A stretch of 64,000 nucleotides of DNA, from NCBI GenBank assembly GCA_036873755.1, contig JAVTVY010020426.1, positions 19,209-83,208 on the forward strand, in the 5' to 3' direction. Numbering within the stretch: the stretch's first letter is position 1; each line of letters opens with the position of its first letter. The notes under the pieces are model-generated. The model made no database searches and was not told where the DNA came from. It saw nothing but the letters and a program-made list of their open reading frames with translations. Positions 44,291-56,307 of this stretch are shown one piece after another. A program made the translations under genes and the position numbers. The stretch is from Hanleya hanleyi. Lineage: Eukaryota; Mollusca; Polyplacophora; Lepidopleurida; Hanleyidae.

Positions 44291-44680
44291 TATGGTTGCT
44301 TTTCAATCGCCAAACGTCAAAGGTGATGGTACGATAAGACGGGATTTTGGCCTATACGTGGTGCGGTTGAAATAGAAAAAATAAAATGTCCTGAAAATAC
44401 TTGTGTTTTAATGTAACGGCAAGAGAAAATATAAGTACACAATATGTGAAAGTTTCAGTGCAATTGCGTTATGATTATAGTTATCACATGAAACTGAAAT
44501 CCACAGCTTGTGCTATTTCGTGAAAAAAGGGTCTAAATCGAGTCCTTCAGACACGCATTTAGACGCGAAGGCCCCCTTGGACCAAAACACCATTTAACCT
44601 GGTCTTGTGTGGTAACATTATATCCCCACTGCTGGAAGATCTTTTTGGTCCAAGGAGTCCTTCATACTAAAAAATGAAAA

Positions 44681-44684
44681 GTTA
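44681..44684. other. Target-site duplication GTTA, left
   Basis: GTTA directly before the left LTR (44685) matches GTTA directly after the right LTR (56241-56244). A 4-bp duplication is usual for Ty3/gypsy integrases. Confidence 0.85.
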
Positions 44685-47600
44685 TGTAACGTGTACGAGC
44701 AGGACCAGTCGTGGTGTTTACGAGAAAACGAATCAATAACCGGGATTGCCCACTGGCATTCTGGCCGTCACCGTCGTTAACCCCTTCACTAGTAGAGATC
44801 CGGGGCTCGAAGAGATGATCACAACCCTACAAGGATGACTGACGCTGATGTAAAGGTCTATTATGGTATATTCTGCACAAATAGTATACGCGGTTACAAA
44901 TAATAGCGTAGGACCGCGTGGCTTAGACAGAATGTCTAAAGAGATGTAACGTTATGATATTTACATATATGTACAGACACTAGGGGAGTGCATGCAAATA
45001 AACTTGATGTATATATACACGTGATGTGAGAGGATGTGTGCACACAAAGTTAACGGATACGTCCACTTGGGGTGTGCATATAAGGTTCACGGATACGTAC
45101 ACTTGGTGTGTGCATATAAGGTTCACGGATACGTACACTTGGTGTGTGCATATAGAGTTAAACGTATCCCTGGTGTCTATGTGGATAATAGAAGAGAATG
45201 TGTGCAGTTTAAGCTTGATGTTATATGGCAATAATATATATATAAGAGTGTATGCATATAACTTTATAGTTAATATAGTGCTTTATGTCTATGCGCGATA
45301 AGGGCGGCCTGGCTGCTGGCCCTTCTCTTCTGGGGATAAGGGCGGCCTGGCTGCTGGCCCTTCTCTTCCGTCGTTGGAACGTTATGGATATAACGCTCTC
45401 TCCAGGAATGGCACCCCGTCGTCGGAACGTTAAGGATATAACGCTCTCTCCAGATACGACACCCAGTCGTTGAAACGTCAAGGCCCGTTGGAACGTTACG
45501 GCGGTAACGTTCTCCCCAATATATATATACCCTCAGGCGTTGGAACGTCACGGCAGTGACGCTCTCTCCAGATATGGCCCCAAGTCGCTGAAACGTCACG
45601 GCCCGTTGGAACGTTACGCAGTAACGCTCTCTCCAATATATATATACCCTCAGGCGTTGGAACGTCACGGCAGTGACGCTCTCTCCAGAGCTGTGGCAAC
45701 CCGGCGTGTTCTTCACCCCCAGTCGTCGGAGCCTGACCCTAACTTGTCAGCTCACCAGTCTGCTTCCCGCACAGGTAAGTATAGCCCGGCGTCTCAACCC
45801 TTACGGCTGCTGCGACCCGTCTATAGACACGCCTGTGACTACACAACTTCACGACGATCTCTCAGGTAAGTATCACGCACCACTCACTCTCCGTGACCGT
45901 CAGGACAATTACTTGGGTATATAATGTGCTATTACCATTTCATCTGGTACCGATGAAACATCATTACAGCATGTCACTGTCGTTGGCGACCCTCTGCGAC
46001 CCTCTGCGACCCGGTCGCAAGCCCTGCGACCTTTTGCGACCTTCTGCGACCTTTGGCGACCCGGTCGCAGGTCTGTAGATTTCACGTTTAATCAACGTTT
46101 CAGAAATCTGTCTGTGCTGTGCCTTGTCTTTTCTTTACTGTCTGTAACTTGTATCTTGTCTTTGACCTTGTCTGTTCTTTACCGGCTGTAATCTGTGCCT
46201 TGGCTTGACGGTACAGTCTGTAAATCTTGTTACCACTTTCACATCGGTAAAAGGAAGCCCGCCTTCTTTAACGTGTGATAAATACACGTATCCTACCGGA
46301 ATCTGTATGTCTTGTTACCGCTTTTACATCGGTAAAACGAAGCTCGCCTGCACCGTATCTTTATGTGTGATAAATACACATATCCTCCTTGTGGGATCGG
46401 TGTTCTGTAGCTTTCTTGACCGTATAATCTGTGATCCGTATGTCGGGACTTGTACTGTACTGTTTAGGATCTGTGTGTCTTAATTTGCTGGGAATGTGTG
46501 ATAAATACACATATTCCTCTTGTGGAATCTGTGTTCTGTATCTTTCTTGTGTGATCTGTGAGCTGTATCTGTAACTTGTCTTTGGCCAGCTATACGCCGT
46601 CTGTGTAGCTGTCTGCGACCTTTCCTACTCCCAAAGCGCCCGGCCCAGTTTATCGATATTTTCCGACGAAAATGGCTCGCCCGCCTGTGTCTTGTCTCGC
46701 CCCGCCGGCTGTAATACTGCGACCGTTTCCGTCCCGTATAGCGTTGCCCGGCTGTCGGCGACGAATAAACAGGCTACACGATACGTTGTAGGATTATGGC
46801 AGGGGGAAACTTGGTTGATTTATCTCTGTATTTAGTGCAGTTGCATATTTCTGGGGGGGGGGAAAGGGAATCTCCTGACTATTGTCATATACCGCTACAC
46901 GGTCAAGAAGATCAACAAATATTGTGGCTTTAGTCCCAGTGCAGCGAGATAGCACAGCAATATTGTCGAAATTATCAACCTACTGGTATAGACCCTAAAG
47001 CCCTATTTTATACTGAAGTTAGACCATGCAAGTTGCCTAAATGTGCTACAGGCAAACACATGTCTCATTACAGTATTATAGAATACCCCCAACTACATAC
47101 AACACGCCAGTCGGACGTGTTCCCTAAATTATGCACACCGCGCAAACACGTTGCCGCATGGAAAAGGCAAACCAACGAATGTACATTGGTTTTACGTGTC
47201 TTTCACAGGTTGTACACACTACAGGATTTATAATCTTTTAGATTCCCAGGCCAAAACAACTGCCTTTACGCCCAACCGTAAATTACGCCAAAAATCAATA
47301 AGTTACAGGCTGACCTGGACGTGGTTCCTCCAGCTCTCTCTTTCTGGTCTCTCCCCGCTCCCTCCGTCTGCTCGAGATTAAATAGGGTGTGCACTCTCCA
47401 CACCCAAAACGTCCTCACAGGAGGCTTCCTCACGAACGGAGACGTTTCGCCCGCAACGAAGATCGTCTTCCACAGCGAAATTACAGTTCATTGTCCATAA
47501 ATGAGCATGCCGCCCCAATCTATAATTTGTAGAGAAAATTCCACGTAAAGGGCAATTCCTATCTCGCTCTGGTAAGCGAGCAATACGGGGGAATGCATTT

Positions 47601-47717
47601 CTGATATCTGCCTTGCTCGACGCTGACGACATGGGTCAAGGTCGTTCTTCCACATTCCAGCGGTAGTACACGGCTCCTGATTCAAACTGTTCTCTACGCA
47701 AACGGTGAACCGTTACA
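44685..47717 (-). repeat. 3' LTR (left copy)
   Basis: 3,033 bp. From the plus-strand left end it contains three ~46-bp repeats with GGATACGTACACTTGG (45055-45165), a doubled 42-bp GGCGGCCTGGCTGCTGGCCC block (45300-45370), a ~320-bp array of GTTGGAACGT(C/T)ACGG palindromes (45375-45690), GCGACC repeats ending in GCGACCCGGTCGC (45990-46075), three TGTGATAAATACACA hairpins (about 46272, 46370, 46497) and a G10 run (46853-46862). Terminal 7-base inverted repeat TGTAACG/CGTTACA. Confidence 0.95.
46796..47233 (+). CDS. Antisense ORF inside the LTR, one in-frame stop
   Basis: From ATG at 46796 the frame reads MAGGNLVDLSLYLVQLHISG, meets TAG at 46931, and continues with YRNYQPTGID-like text (CRNYQPTGIDPKALFYTEVR), CKLPKCATGKH and HVAAWKRQTNECTLVLRVFH to TAA at 47231. 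About 145 codons in all, the last 67 beginning at an internal Met. The same frame exists at 55319-55756 in the other LTR. Upstream on the same strand are two consensus donors CAG|GTAAGTAT (45774 and 45865). No recognised domain. It may be an accessory antisense gene, a captured exon or chance. Confidence 0.3.
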
Positions 47718-47733
47718 CTGCCCCCGCCTTTCT
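47718..47733 (-). other. Polypurine tract candidate
   Basis: On the element's coding strand, AGAAAGGCGGGGGCAG lies directly before the 3' LTR, in the place where plus-strand DNA synthesis is primed. Fifteen of the sixteen bases are purines, the exception being C at positions near the end. Confidence 0.65.
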
Positions 47734-47933
47734 AAATCATGACGTCCTCGTCATGTCCGTCCAGGGTGACGTTACAGTTCCAGTTGTACAGTTCGAATCC
47801 ATTTAAACAAAACTGTTCGCCAATTACGGGCCATCAGGGACGGCGAAATCACTAGGTAGCCGCCCTCCGGCGGTCTGGCCGGGCCACCACGACATTAGGT
47901 CCACAGATTTCCTTCACAGAATTACCTGGGCGG
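47734..47933. other. 3' untranslated part of the gypsy internal region
   Basis: Between the pol stop (47934) and the polypurine tract. No frame or motif seen. Confidence 0.6.
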
Positions 47934-50900
47934 CTAGCAGAGCCGCCCCACGACATTAGGTCCACTGGGCTGCACGCTCAGTTGGAGGGGTCGGGCTTCC
48001 CCCCTCTTACGGTACACGGGCTGGGACGTCAGCACGTAGTCGTGCAACCTGCGAGGCTTCACCACTCGCCGACCGCGGGTCGTCGTCGCGTGTGTGGGGG
48101 CTGCCTCACCCTCGGCCACTTCCTCGGGCTCGTCCTCCAACTCGCTGTCCGGCGTTCCCCGCGGTTCCAACTCAAATTCGGCCTGCCAGGCCGGCGGCCG
48201 GATGACGCGTCCACTCCGGCTCGTCTGGGGCCGGCCTATGGGTGGCTGCACGGCTACCGGGTGGGTCACGGCGTAAGGCTCTGCGTGAGCCGTTTCCGGC
48301 CCCTGCTGGTCGCCGCCATCGTCACTGTCGCTCTCCGACGGTGTGTCGTCACCCTCCACGTCCAGCCGCGGATAACATGGTTTGACCCGGTCAACATGGA
48401 CGACCTGTCGCCTCCCGTCGTCACTCCGGATCCGGTAGGTAACGTCCGACAATGCCGCCTCCACCACAAACGGTCCCAGCCACCGGTCGCGAAGCTTCCG
48501 TATCTGTCCTGGCCGGGTCACTACGGTATGCAGATAGACCTGGTCTCCGGGGCCGAATCTTTGCGCCTTAGCCTTCAGGTTGTAAAGGCGCTTCTGCCGT
48601 CTCAGGGCCTTCCCACTATTTTCCCTCGCATCCTCGTGGACGTCGACTAAGTGGTCACGAAGGTCCCCGACCCACGGCACGGGCTCCGTTCTCTCACTCG
48701 GGGGAGCCCCAACTGTCAGGTGAGCTGGTAGCGTCACCTCCCGGCCAAACGTCATCATGTTTGGCGTATACCCCGTAGTCTCGTGTGCGGCCGCACGGTA
48801 CGCCATCAGGGTTAGTGGAATATACACATCCCAATCGTCGGGGTGGCGGGCGGCACTAGCATGAAGCATCTGACCCAGAGTCCTGTTGAACCTCTCAACC
48901 TGGCCGTTAGACTGCGGATGGTACGCCGTCGCCCGCGTCTTCTTCATGCCGAGGATCCGGCACATCCCCTCGAACACTTTGCTCTCAAAGTTCCGCCCCT
49001 GGTCCGAACCGGCTGACGTACAAGTCAATCACAGCCTGGGCCACCGTCTCCGCTTCTTGGTCCGGAAGTGCAACAGCCTCCACCCACTTCGTGAAATAGT
49101 CTCAGATAACCACAATATGCAGATTTCCTCTCGTCGTCAGGGAGAGAGGACCCATCAAGTCCACGGCGATACGTTCTCCGGGGCATCCCGTCATCATCCC
49201 GCGGTGCTGTCCTCGGGGGTTCTTCCCGGCCTGCTTCCTCCGACTGCACGTGTCGCAGCTCCGGCACCACTGTCGAACGTCACGCTGCAGGCCAACCCAG
49301 GCGTACGCTTGTCGCACCTTCCTCAACGTCTTGAACACCCCCAGGTGTCCTCCAGTCGGGCTGTCATGACATTCCTTCAGTATCCTCTTTTGAAGGGCCC
49401 TCGGGACCACCAGTAACTTGGCCTTCTCCCGGCCTCGCACGTCATACCAACGTCGCACCAGGAGGTCTCCTTCCAGGGCTAAGGCGTCGTAGGCTCCCCA
49501 CAGCGCTTTCGTTACCCCGCTGTGTTGACAGACTAGGTCCCACCGAGGTCTGGTACCAGCCTTCACCCATTCAATCACCGGAAGTAGCTCGGGGTCTGCA
49601 GCTTGGGCCGCTGCAAAGTCCTCGTTGGGTGGAGATATGGTCACAGCTCGGGCCGCCGCCGTCTCTCCGTCTTCGGTCTCGGAGGAACGACCACACTGCT
49701 TGCACGGACGTCTGCTCATCGCGTCAGCATTCTGATGCTTACGGCCTGGTCGGTGGACGATGTCAAATTGATAGGTCGACAGAGCTTGGATCCACCTTGC
49801 GAGTTGGCCCTCCGGCTCTTTGAATCTCATGAGCCACCTCAAGGACCCGTGGTCGGTGCGCAGTAGGAACTTCTTCCCGTAGAGGTAGTGCCGCAACGAC
49901 TTAACGAAGTGGACCACCGCCAGGAGTTCGCGCCTGGTCACGCAGTATGCCTTCTCAGCCTTGGTGAGTACCCTGCTGCCATAGGCCACCACCCTCTCCT
50001 GTCCGTCGACCTCTTGGGACAAAACGGCTCCGATGCCCCAACCGCTGGCATCCGTGTCCAGGATAAACGGTTTAGACATGTCAGGCATGGCCAGGATGGG
50101 CGCCGCTACCATCTTCTCCTTCAGGGTCTCAAATGCGACCTGACAATCGTCGGTCCACACGAAGCTCTTCTCCTTCTGGGTAAGTTGATGCAGGGGCGCT
50201 GCCACGGTCGAAAAGTCTTTGACGAACCTCCGGTAATAACTACACAATCCGAGGAAACTCCGTACCTCGGTCTGGGAGACTGGGGTGGGCCAGTCTCTGA
50301 CAGCCTGGACTTTCTCCGGTTCCGTCTCGATACCAGCGCCGGACACGACGTGTCCCAGGTAGGTGACTTTTCGGGCGCCAATGACACACTTGGAGGGTTT
50401 CAACTTAAGCCCATGAAGTTGTAGTCTCTGGAACACCACCTCCAGGTTGGCCAGCATCTCGGTAAACGTCTTCCCGAACACGATGATATCGTCGAGGTAA
50501 ATGAGGCATGTCTCGTAGTGCAGACCGGCCAATACTGCTTCCATCAGGCGTTCAAAGGTTCCAGGGGCGTTGCACAGCCCGAACGGCATAACGCGGAACT
50601 GGTACAGGCCTTTCCGGGTGGAAAACGCGGACTTGCACCGATCCTCAGGCGCCAATTCAACTTGCCAGTATCCGGACATCAAGTCGAGGGTAGACCACCA
50701 CTGTGCCCCGTTCAGTGCGTCAAGACTGTCATCGATCCTTGGCAGAGGATATGCGTCTTTCTCTGTGACGTCATTCAGGGCCCGATAATCGACGCAGAAT
50801 CGAGATTTACCGTCCTTCTTCTTCACCAGGACGACAGGGGCCGACCACGGTCCCGCGGAGGGCTCGACCACACCTCGTCGTAACATCTCGTCAACCTGCT

Positions 50901-52134
50901 TGTCGATCTCCCATCGAGCATGAAGGGGCGGTCTTCTAGGTGGAATACGAATCGGGGGTGCACTCCCCGTCTTTATCTGATGCTGCACCCTGGTCGTACG
51001 TCCCAGGTCATCGTCATCGGCCGCAAACAAACCAGCGTGTCTATTCAGCATTTGTTCAACTTCCCTCAGCTGGGCTGCACTCAGGCCATCCTTGGACTTC
51101 TCCAACGCCGGCCGCATATATGCTGGCAGGGTCGTCGTCCGCGCCCTCGGCTCTGTAGGCTCCTCCGGAACATCACCCAGTGTGGACATACTACCGCAGA
51201 AGGTACCAGCGTGAATGACTGTGGACTCATCGGAAGCGTTCAGCATACGAATAGGCACACTACCATCAGATGCAACTCGAGAGAGTGTTCTCGCCAGGAC
51301 TAGGCCGGTCTTCTCCGTAAATGCGAGCTCCCCCTCTACTAGTCCAATCTCCCCCGGCGGTGCGTCTTCCACCCTGGCCGGGGCGAGCATCTGAGTTCTA
51401 GGCGGTATGGTGATGGTCTCAGCCAGGGCCAAACGATAACAATCGAAACTTCCTACAACCTCGCATTGCAGGTACTTGCCTCCCAGCTTCAATCGATGGC
51501 CTCTTGCGTCAAGTATACAGCTGTGGCGATACAGGAAGTTGTACCCCAAGATGGCGTCGATGGACAGATCTCCCACAACCAGCGTGTGCTTCCACACCGT
51601 CCCCTGGATCGATATCCTGAAGTCTCCCTCTCCGAGTAAAGGCATATGGGAACCGTCAGCTACCTTGATGGACTGGTACCGGGAGTCTCGAAGGACTGGT
51701 TTCACATCTGGGTCAAGCTGTTCCCATATCCGGCGGCTGATCAAGGAGATAGATGCTCCGGAGTCCACACAACACATCACTTTCACCGGTCCGATGGACG
51801 CGGGTAGGTATATCCCCGCTTCTCCCTGGTTATGAAGCGCAGGCTTGGGTCCCTGGGGCTTTGGTGGATTCCCGGACCCGGGCGGTCGTCTCGGGGGCGG
51901 AGAGGGTGAACGTCTAGGGCACGCCGCTCTAAAATGGCCGTCTTCTCCGCACCTCCAACATCCCCGTCGTGGTTGTCGTCCCGTCCTCTGCCCCTGCCTT
52001 GAACTTGAGCGTCCCCGTCCCGGGAAGCGCCTCTTAAATTCTTCCATCAGGGTAGCAATCTCTGCTCGAAGTCGGGCCTGCGCGTCCTCATCATCCTCTG
52101 GAACGTCAGCCGGGATGTCTTCTCCTGCAGCGGT
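47934..52134 (-). pseudogene. Ty3/gypsy pol (NC-PR-RT-RH-IN), broken
   Basis: The long frame from Met at 52047 to TGA at 49102 has a zinc knuckle CWRCGEDGHFRAAC (~30), protease CVDSGASISLIS, reverse transcriptase FCVDYRALNDVT, FRVMPFGLCNAPGTFERLM and IYLDDIIVFG, RNase H FILDTDASGWGIGAVLS, and the integrase zinc finger (H...H, CRSCDTC) with the first catalytic Asp in AVDLMGPLS. After the TGA the frame goes on (DYFTKWVEAVALPD) to a small deletion near 49003. The rest, 49028-47934, has SDQGRNFES, NGQVERFNRTL (Glu of the DDE triad), a GPY/F-type RWLGPFVVEAALSDVTYRI and an acidic tail. The frame is also open upstream, back to the gag stop. Confidence 0.93.
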
Positions 52135-53139
52135 TCATGCCGTGGGGTCGGGACGTCGACGCTGGGCGTCTTGGAAGGCCTCTACTTCCACTGCTGCATG
52201 TACAGCCTCGTCTAGGGACTTCGGGCGGCACTGCCAGACTTTGAACCGTAAGTCTTCTTCAATGGCCTCAAAGAATTGGTCACGGGCCAGGGTGTCTTGG
52301 ACCTCATCACCGGCGTCGGGGTAGGCCATCTGGCTGAGTCTCACCAGAGCTTGGCCCAGTTCGGGTAGATCTTCTCCCCTCAGTCGTCGCCTTGACTTCA
52401 GCTTGGACTTGTACAGCTCTGTTTGGTTAGGTGGAGCGAAGCGTCTCTCCAAGGCATCTCGTAGGCAGATGAAGTTTGCCTCCCCGGGTTTCATCTTCAA
52501 ACTAGAGAGAACCTGTTGTGCTGGCCCTCGCAGGGAGACGGCCAAGTGTTGTCCCTTCTCCTCCGGTGTCCACCAGTTTAAGGCTGCGCAATGCTCAAAA
52601 TGTACCAGGTGATCTCTCCAGGGCGTACTTCCATCATAGGTCGAAGCCTTAACCAACGTCTTACGGGAAACAGGGATGGTCGGGACTGTGGCTCCCCCAC
52701 TGGTATCATCCGCTGAATGCCGCCCTTCTGCGACCCGGTCGCAAATCGTCTGTTCCCGTACAGGCTGGTCTATGGGGGTTCTGGTAGTATCCTCTTCGGC
52801 CCTGGGTGTGGACGTGTGCGCTGGGGCTCCCATCATCGTCTGATTGAAGGTCGCCTGCATGGTTTGCATCTGTGCCTGTAAGCTCTTGAGGCCCTCTAGT
52901 AGCACTTGGATGGTCGACGAAGTCTCAGTTTCGACGATGGCGGGCGTTGACAGTTCGGACGGTGCTCCCACCGGACTCACGTCTTCTGTCGTCGCCGATG
53001 TCGCTGAACCAGGCAACCCCGTCCTCAATCGCTCTCTCCCCTGTAGGATAGCTCGTAGGCCCGCTATGTTCGTACGCCTCGGTGTTGCTAGGGAACTCAT
53101 GGGTAATGGAGTAGTCAGCAGGACGTGGTTGTCGGTCAT
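52135..53139 (-). CDS. gag: Ty3/gypsy gag (capsid)
   Basis: 334 codons from ATG at 53139. The N-terminal third is Ser/Thr/Pro-rich with a short coiled stretch (VLLEGLKSLQAQMQTMQATF). The capsid-like half has STYDGSTPWRDHLVHFEHCA, WTPEEKGQHLAVSLRGPAQQ, LRDALERRFAPPNQTELY and FFEAIEEDLRFKVWQC, the usual gypsy gag (retrotrans_gag) pattern. It ends in TGA before the zinc knuckle, which is encoded in the same frame 30 codons on. A shorter gag without nucleocapsid, or a mutated single gag-pol frame, are both possible. Confidence 0.9.
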   Translation of the reverse strand: MTDNHVLLTTPLPMSSLATPRRTNIAGLRAILQGRERLRTGLPGSATSATTEDVSPVGAPSELSTPAIVETETSSTIQVLLEGLKSLQAQMQTMQATFNQTMMGAPAHTSTPRAEEDTTRTPIDQPVREQTICDRVAEGRHSADDTSGGATVPTIPVSRKTLVKASTYDGSTPWRDHLVHFEHCAALNWWTPEEKGQHLAVSLRGPAQQVLSSLKMKPGEANFICLRDALERRFAPPNQTELYKSKLKSRRRLRGEDLPELGQALVRLSQMAYPDAGDEVQDTLARDQFFEAIEEDLRFKVWQCRPKSLDEAVHAAVEVEAFQDAQRRRPDPTA

Positions 53140-53180
53140 CTCTAGTAGTCGGTTGTTCTCTTCTGTTGTAGATCAGGCCA

Positions 53181-53199
53181 GATCCCACCGCTGCCACCA
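53181..53199 (-). other. Primer-binding-site candidate
   Basis: Ten bases inside the 5' LTR end on the coding strand: TGGTGGCAGCGGTGGGATC. It begins with TGG, complementary to a tRNA CCA end. I cannot name the tRNA without a search. Confidence 0.55.
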
Positions 53200-53209
53200 G
53201 TTTTCTCCG

Positions 53210-56200
53210 TGTAACGTGTACGAGCAGGACCAGTCGTGGTGTTTACGAGAAAACGAATCAATAACCGGGATTGCCCACTGGCATTCTGGCCGTCACCGTC
53301 GTTAACCCCTTCACTAGTAGAGATCCGGGGCTCGAAGAGATGATCACAACCCTACAAGGATGACTGACGCTGATGTAAAGGTCTATCATGGTATATTCTG
53401 CACAAATAGTATACGCGGTTACAAATAATAGCGTAGGACCGCGTGGCTTAGACAGAATGTCTAAAGAGATGTAACGTTATGATATTTACATATATGTACA
53501 GACACTAGGGGAGTGTATGCAAATAAACTTGATGTATATATACACGTGATGTGAGAGGATGTGTGCACACAAAGTTAACGGATACGTCCACTTGGGGTGT
53601 GCATATAAGGTTCACGGATACGTACACTTGGTGTGTGCATATAAGGTTCACGGATACGTACACTTGGTGTATGCATATAGAGTTAAACGTATCCCTGGTG
53701 TCTATGTGGATAATAGAAGAGAATGTGTGCAGTTTAAGCTTGATGTTATATGGCAATAATATATATATAAGAGTGTATGCATATAACTTTATAGTTAATA
53801 TAGTGCTTTATGTCTATGCGCGATAAGGGCGGCCTGGCTGCTGGCCCTTCTCTTCTGGGGATAAGGGCGGCCTGGCTGCTGGCCCTTCTCTTCCGTCGTT
53901 GGAACGTTATGGATATAACGCTCTCTCCAGGAATGGCACCCCGTCGTCGGAACGTTAAGGATATAACGCTCTCTCCAGATACGACACCCAGTCGTTGAAA
54001 CGTCAAGGCCCGTTGGAACGTTACGGCGGTAACGTTCTCCCCAATATATATATACCCTCAGGCGTTGGAACGTCACGGCAGTGACGCTCTCTCCAGATAT
54101 GGCCCCAAGTCGCTGAAACGTCACGGCCCGTTGGAACGTTACGCAGTAACGCTCTCTCCAATATATATATACCCTCAGGCGTTGGAACGTCACGGCAGTG
54201 ACGCTCTCTCCAGAGCTGTGGCAACCCGGCGTGTTCTTCGCCCCCAGTCGTCGGAGCCTGACCCTAACTTGTCAGCTCACCAGTCTGCTTCCCGCACAGG
54301 TAAGTATAGCCCGGCGTCTCAACCCTTACGGCTGCTGCGACCCGTCTATAGACACGCCTGTGACTACACAACTTCACGACGATCTCTCAGGTAAGTATCA
54401 CGCACCACTCACTCTCCGTGACCGTCAGGACAATTACTTGGGTATATAATGTGCTATTACCATTTCATCTGGTACCGATGAAACATCATTACAGCATGTC
54501 ACTGTCGTTGGCGACCCTCTGCGACCCTCTGCGACCCGGTCGCAAGCCCTGCGACCTTTTGCGACCTTCTGCGACCTTTGGCGACCCGGTCGCAGGTCTG
54601 TAGATTTCACGTTTAATCAACGTTTCAGAAATCTGTCTGTGCTGTGCCTTGTCTTTTCTTTACTGTCTGTAACTTGTATCTTGTCTTTGACCTTGTCTGT
54701 TCTTTACCGGCTGTAATCTGTGCCTTGGCTTGACGGTAGTCTGTAAATCTTGTTACCACTTTTACATCGGTAAAAGGAAGCCCGCCTTCTTTAACGTGTG
54801 ATAAATACACGTATCCTACCGGAATCTGTATGTCTTGTTACCGCTTTTATATCGGTAAAACGAAGCTCGCCTGCACCGTATCTTTATGTGTGATAAATAC
54901 ACATATCCTCCTTGTGGGATCGGTGTTCTGTAGCTTTCTTGACCGTATAATCTGTGATCCGTATGTCGGGACTTGTACTGTACTGTTTAGGATCTGTGTG
55001 TCTTAATTTGCTGGGAATGTGTGATAAATACACATATTCCTCTTGTGGAATCTGTGTTCTGTATCTTTCTTGTGTGATCTGTGAGCTGTATCTGTAACTT
55101 GTCTTTGGCCAGCTATACGCCGTCTGTGTAGCTGTCTGCGACCTTTCCTGCTCCCAAAGCGCCCGGCCCAGTTTATCGATATTTCCCGACGAAAATGGCT
55201 CGCCCGCCTGTGTCTTGTCTCGCCCCGCCGGCTGTAATACTGCGACCGTTTCCGTCCCGTATAGCGTTGCCCGGCTGTCGGCGACGAATAAACAGGCTAC
55301 ACGATACGTTGTAGGATTATGGCAGGGGGAAACTTGGTTGATTTATCTCTGTATTTAGTGCAGTTGCATATTTCTGGGGGGGGGGAAAGGGAATCTCCTG
55401 ACTATTGTCATATACCGCTACACGGTCAAGAAGATCAACAAATATTGTGGCTTTAGTCCCAGTGCAGCGAGATAGCACAGCAATATTGTCGAAATTATCA
55501 ACCTACTGGTATAGACCCTAAAGCCCTATTTTATACTGAAGTTAGACCATGCAAGTTGCCTAAATGTGCTACAGGCAAACACATGTCTCATTACAGTATT
55601 ATAGAATACCCCCAACTACATACAACACGCCAGTTGGACGTGTTCCCTAAATTATGCACACCGCGCAAACACGTTGCCGCATGGAAAAGGCAAACCAACG
55701 AATGTACATTGGTTTTACGTGTCTTTCACAGGTTGTACACACTACAGGATTTATAATCTTTTAGATTCCCAGGCCAAAACAACTGCCTTTACGCCCAACC
55801 GTAAATTACGCCAAAAATCAATAAGTTACAGGCTGACCTGGACGTGGTTCCTCCAGCTCTCTCTTTCTGGTCTCTCCCCGCTCCCTCCGTCTGCTCGAGA
55901 TTAAATAGGGTGTGCACTCTCCACACCCAAAAAGTCCTCACAGGAGGCTTCCTCACGAACGGAGACGTTTCGCCCGCAACGAAGATATTCTTCCACAGCG
56001 AAATTACAGTTCATAGTCCATAAATGAGCATGCCGCCCCAATCTATAATTTGTAGAGAAAATTCCACGTAAAGGGCAATTCCTATCTCGCTCTGGTAAGC
56101 GAGCAATACGGGGGAATGCATTTCTGATATCTGCCTTGCTCGACGCTGACGACATGGGTCAAGGTCGTTCTTCCACATTCCAGCGGTAGTACACGGCTCC

Positions 56201-56240
56201 TGATTCAAACTGTTCTCTACGCAAACGGTGAACCGTTACA
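53210..56240 (-). repeat. 5' LTR (right copy)
   Basis: 3,031 bp, the partner of 44685-47717 and the upstream LTR for the minus-strand genes. Visible differences include T/C at ~53387, C/T at ~53517, A/G at ~54240, a 2-base loss in GGTAGTCTG near 54738, and several near 55930-56015. Confidence 0.95.
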
Positions 56241-56244
56241 GTTA
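56241..56244. other. Target-site duplication GTTA, right
   Basis: Matches GTTA at 44681-44684. Confidence 0.85.
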
Positions 56245-56307
56245 TGATTCATAAAGTTTGATGTTTTCGGAAGTAGTGACAAAATAGCCTTTTACAGTTG
56301 TTCGTAT

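Larger units (their letters stand above)
44685..56240 (-). mobile_element. Ty3/gypsy LTR retrotransposon, full length (11.56 kb)
   Basis: Two 3.03-kb direct repeats starting TGTAACG and ending CGTTACA flank a 5.49-kb internal region with gag and pol on the minus strand. The 4-bp duplication GTTA borders the whole. By eye the LTRs differ at about 14 positions plus one 2-base indel (roughly 0.5%), so the insertion is recent. Domain order protease, reverse transcriptase, RNase H, integrase places it in Ty3/gypsy. Two in-frame TGA codons and one small deletion in pol mean it cannot move on its own. There is no envelope gene. Everything on the plus strand inside the internal region is a shadow. 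Confidence 0.95.

Noticed and set aside
47378..47685. 84- and 65-codon minus-strand frames in the LTR
   Set aside because: No motif and no supporting signals; the same frames in the other LTR only reflect LTR identity.
47982..48650. Plus-strand frames of 100-220 codons inside the gypsy internal region
   Set aside because: They are shadows of the GC-rich pol and gag frames on the other strand.
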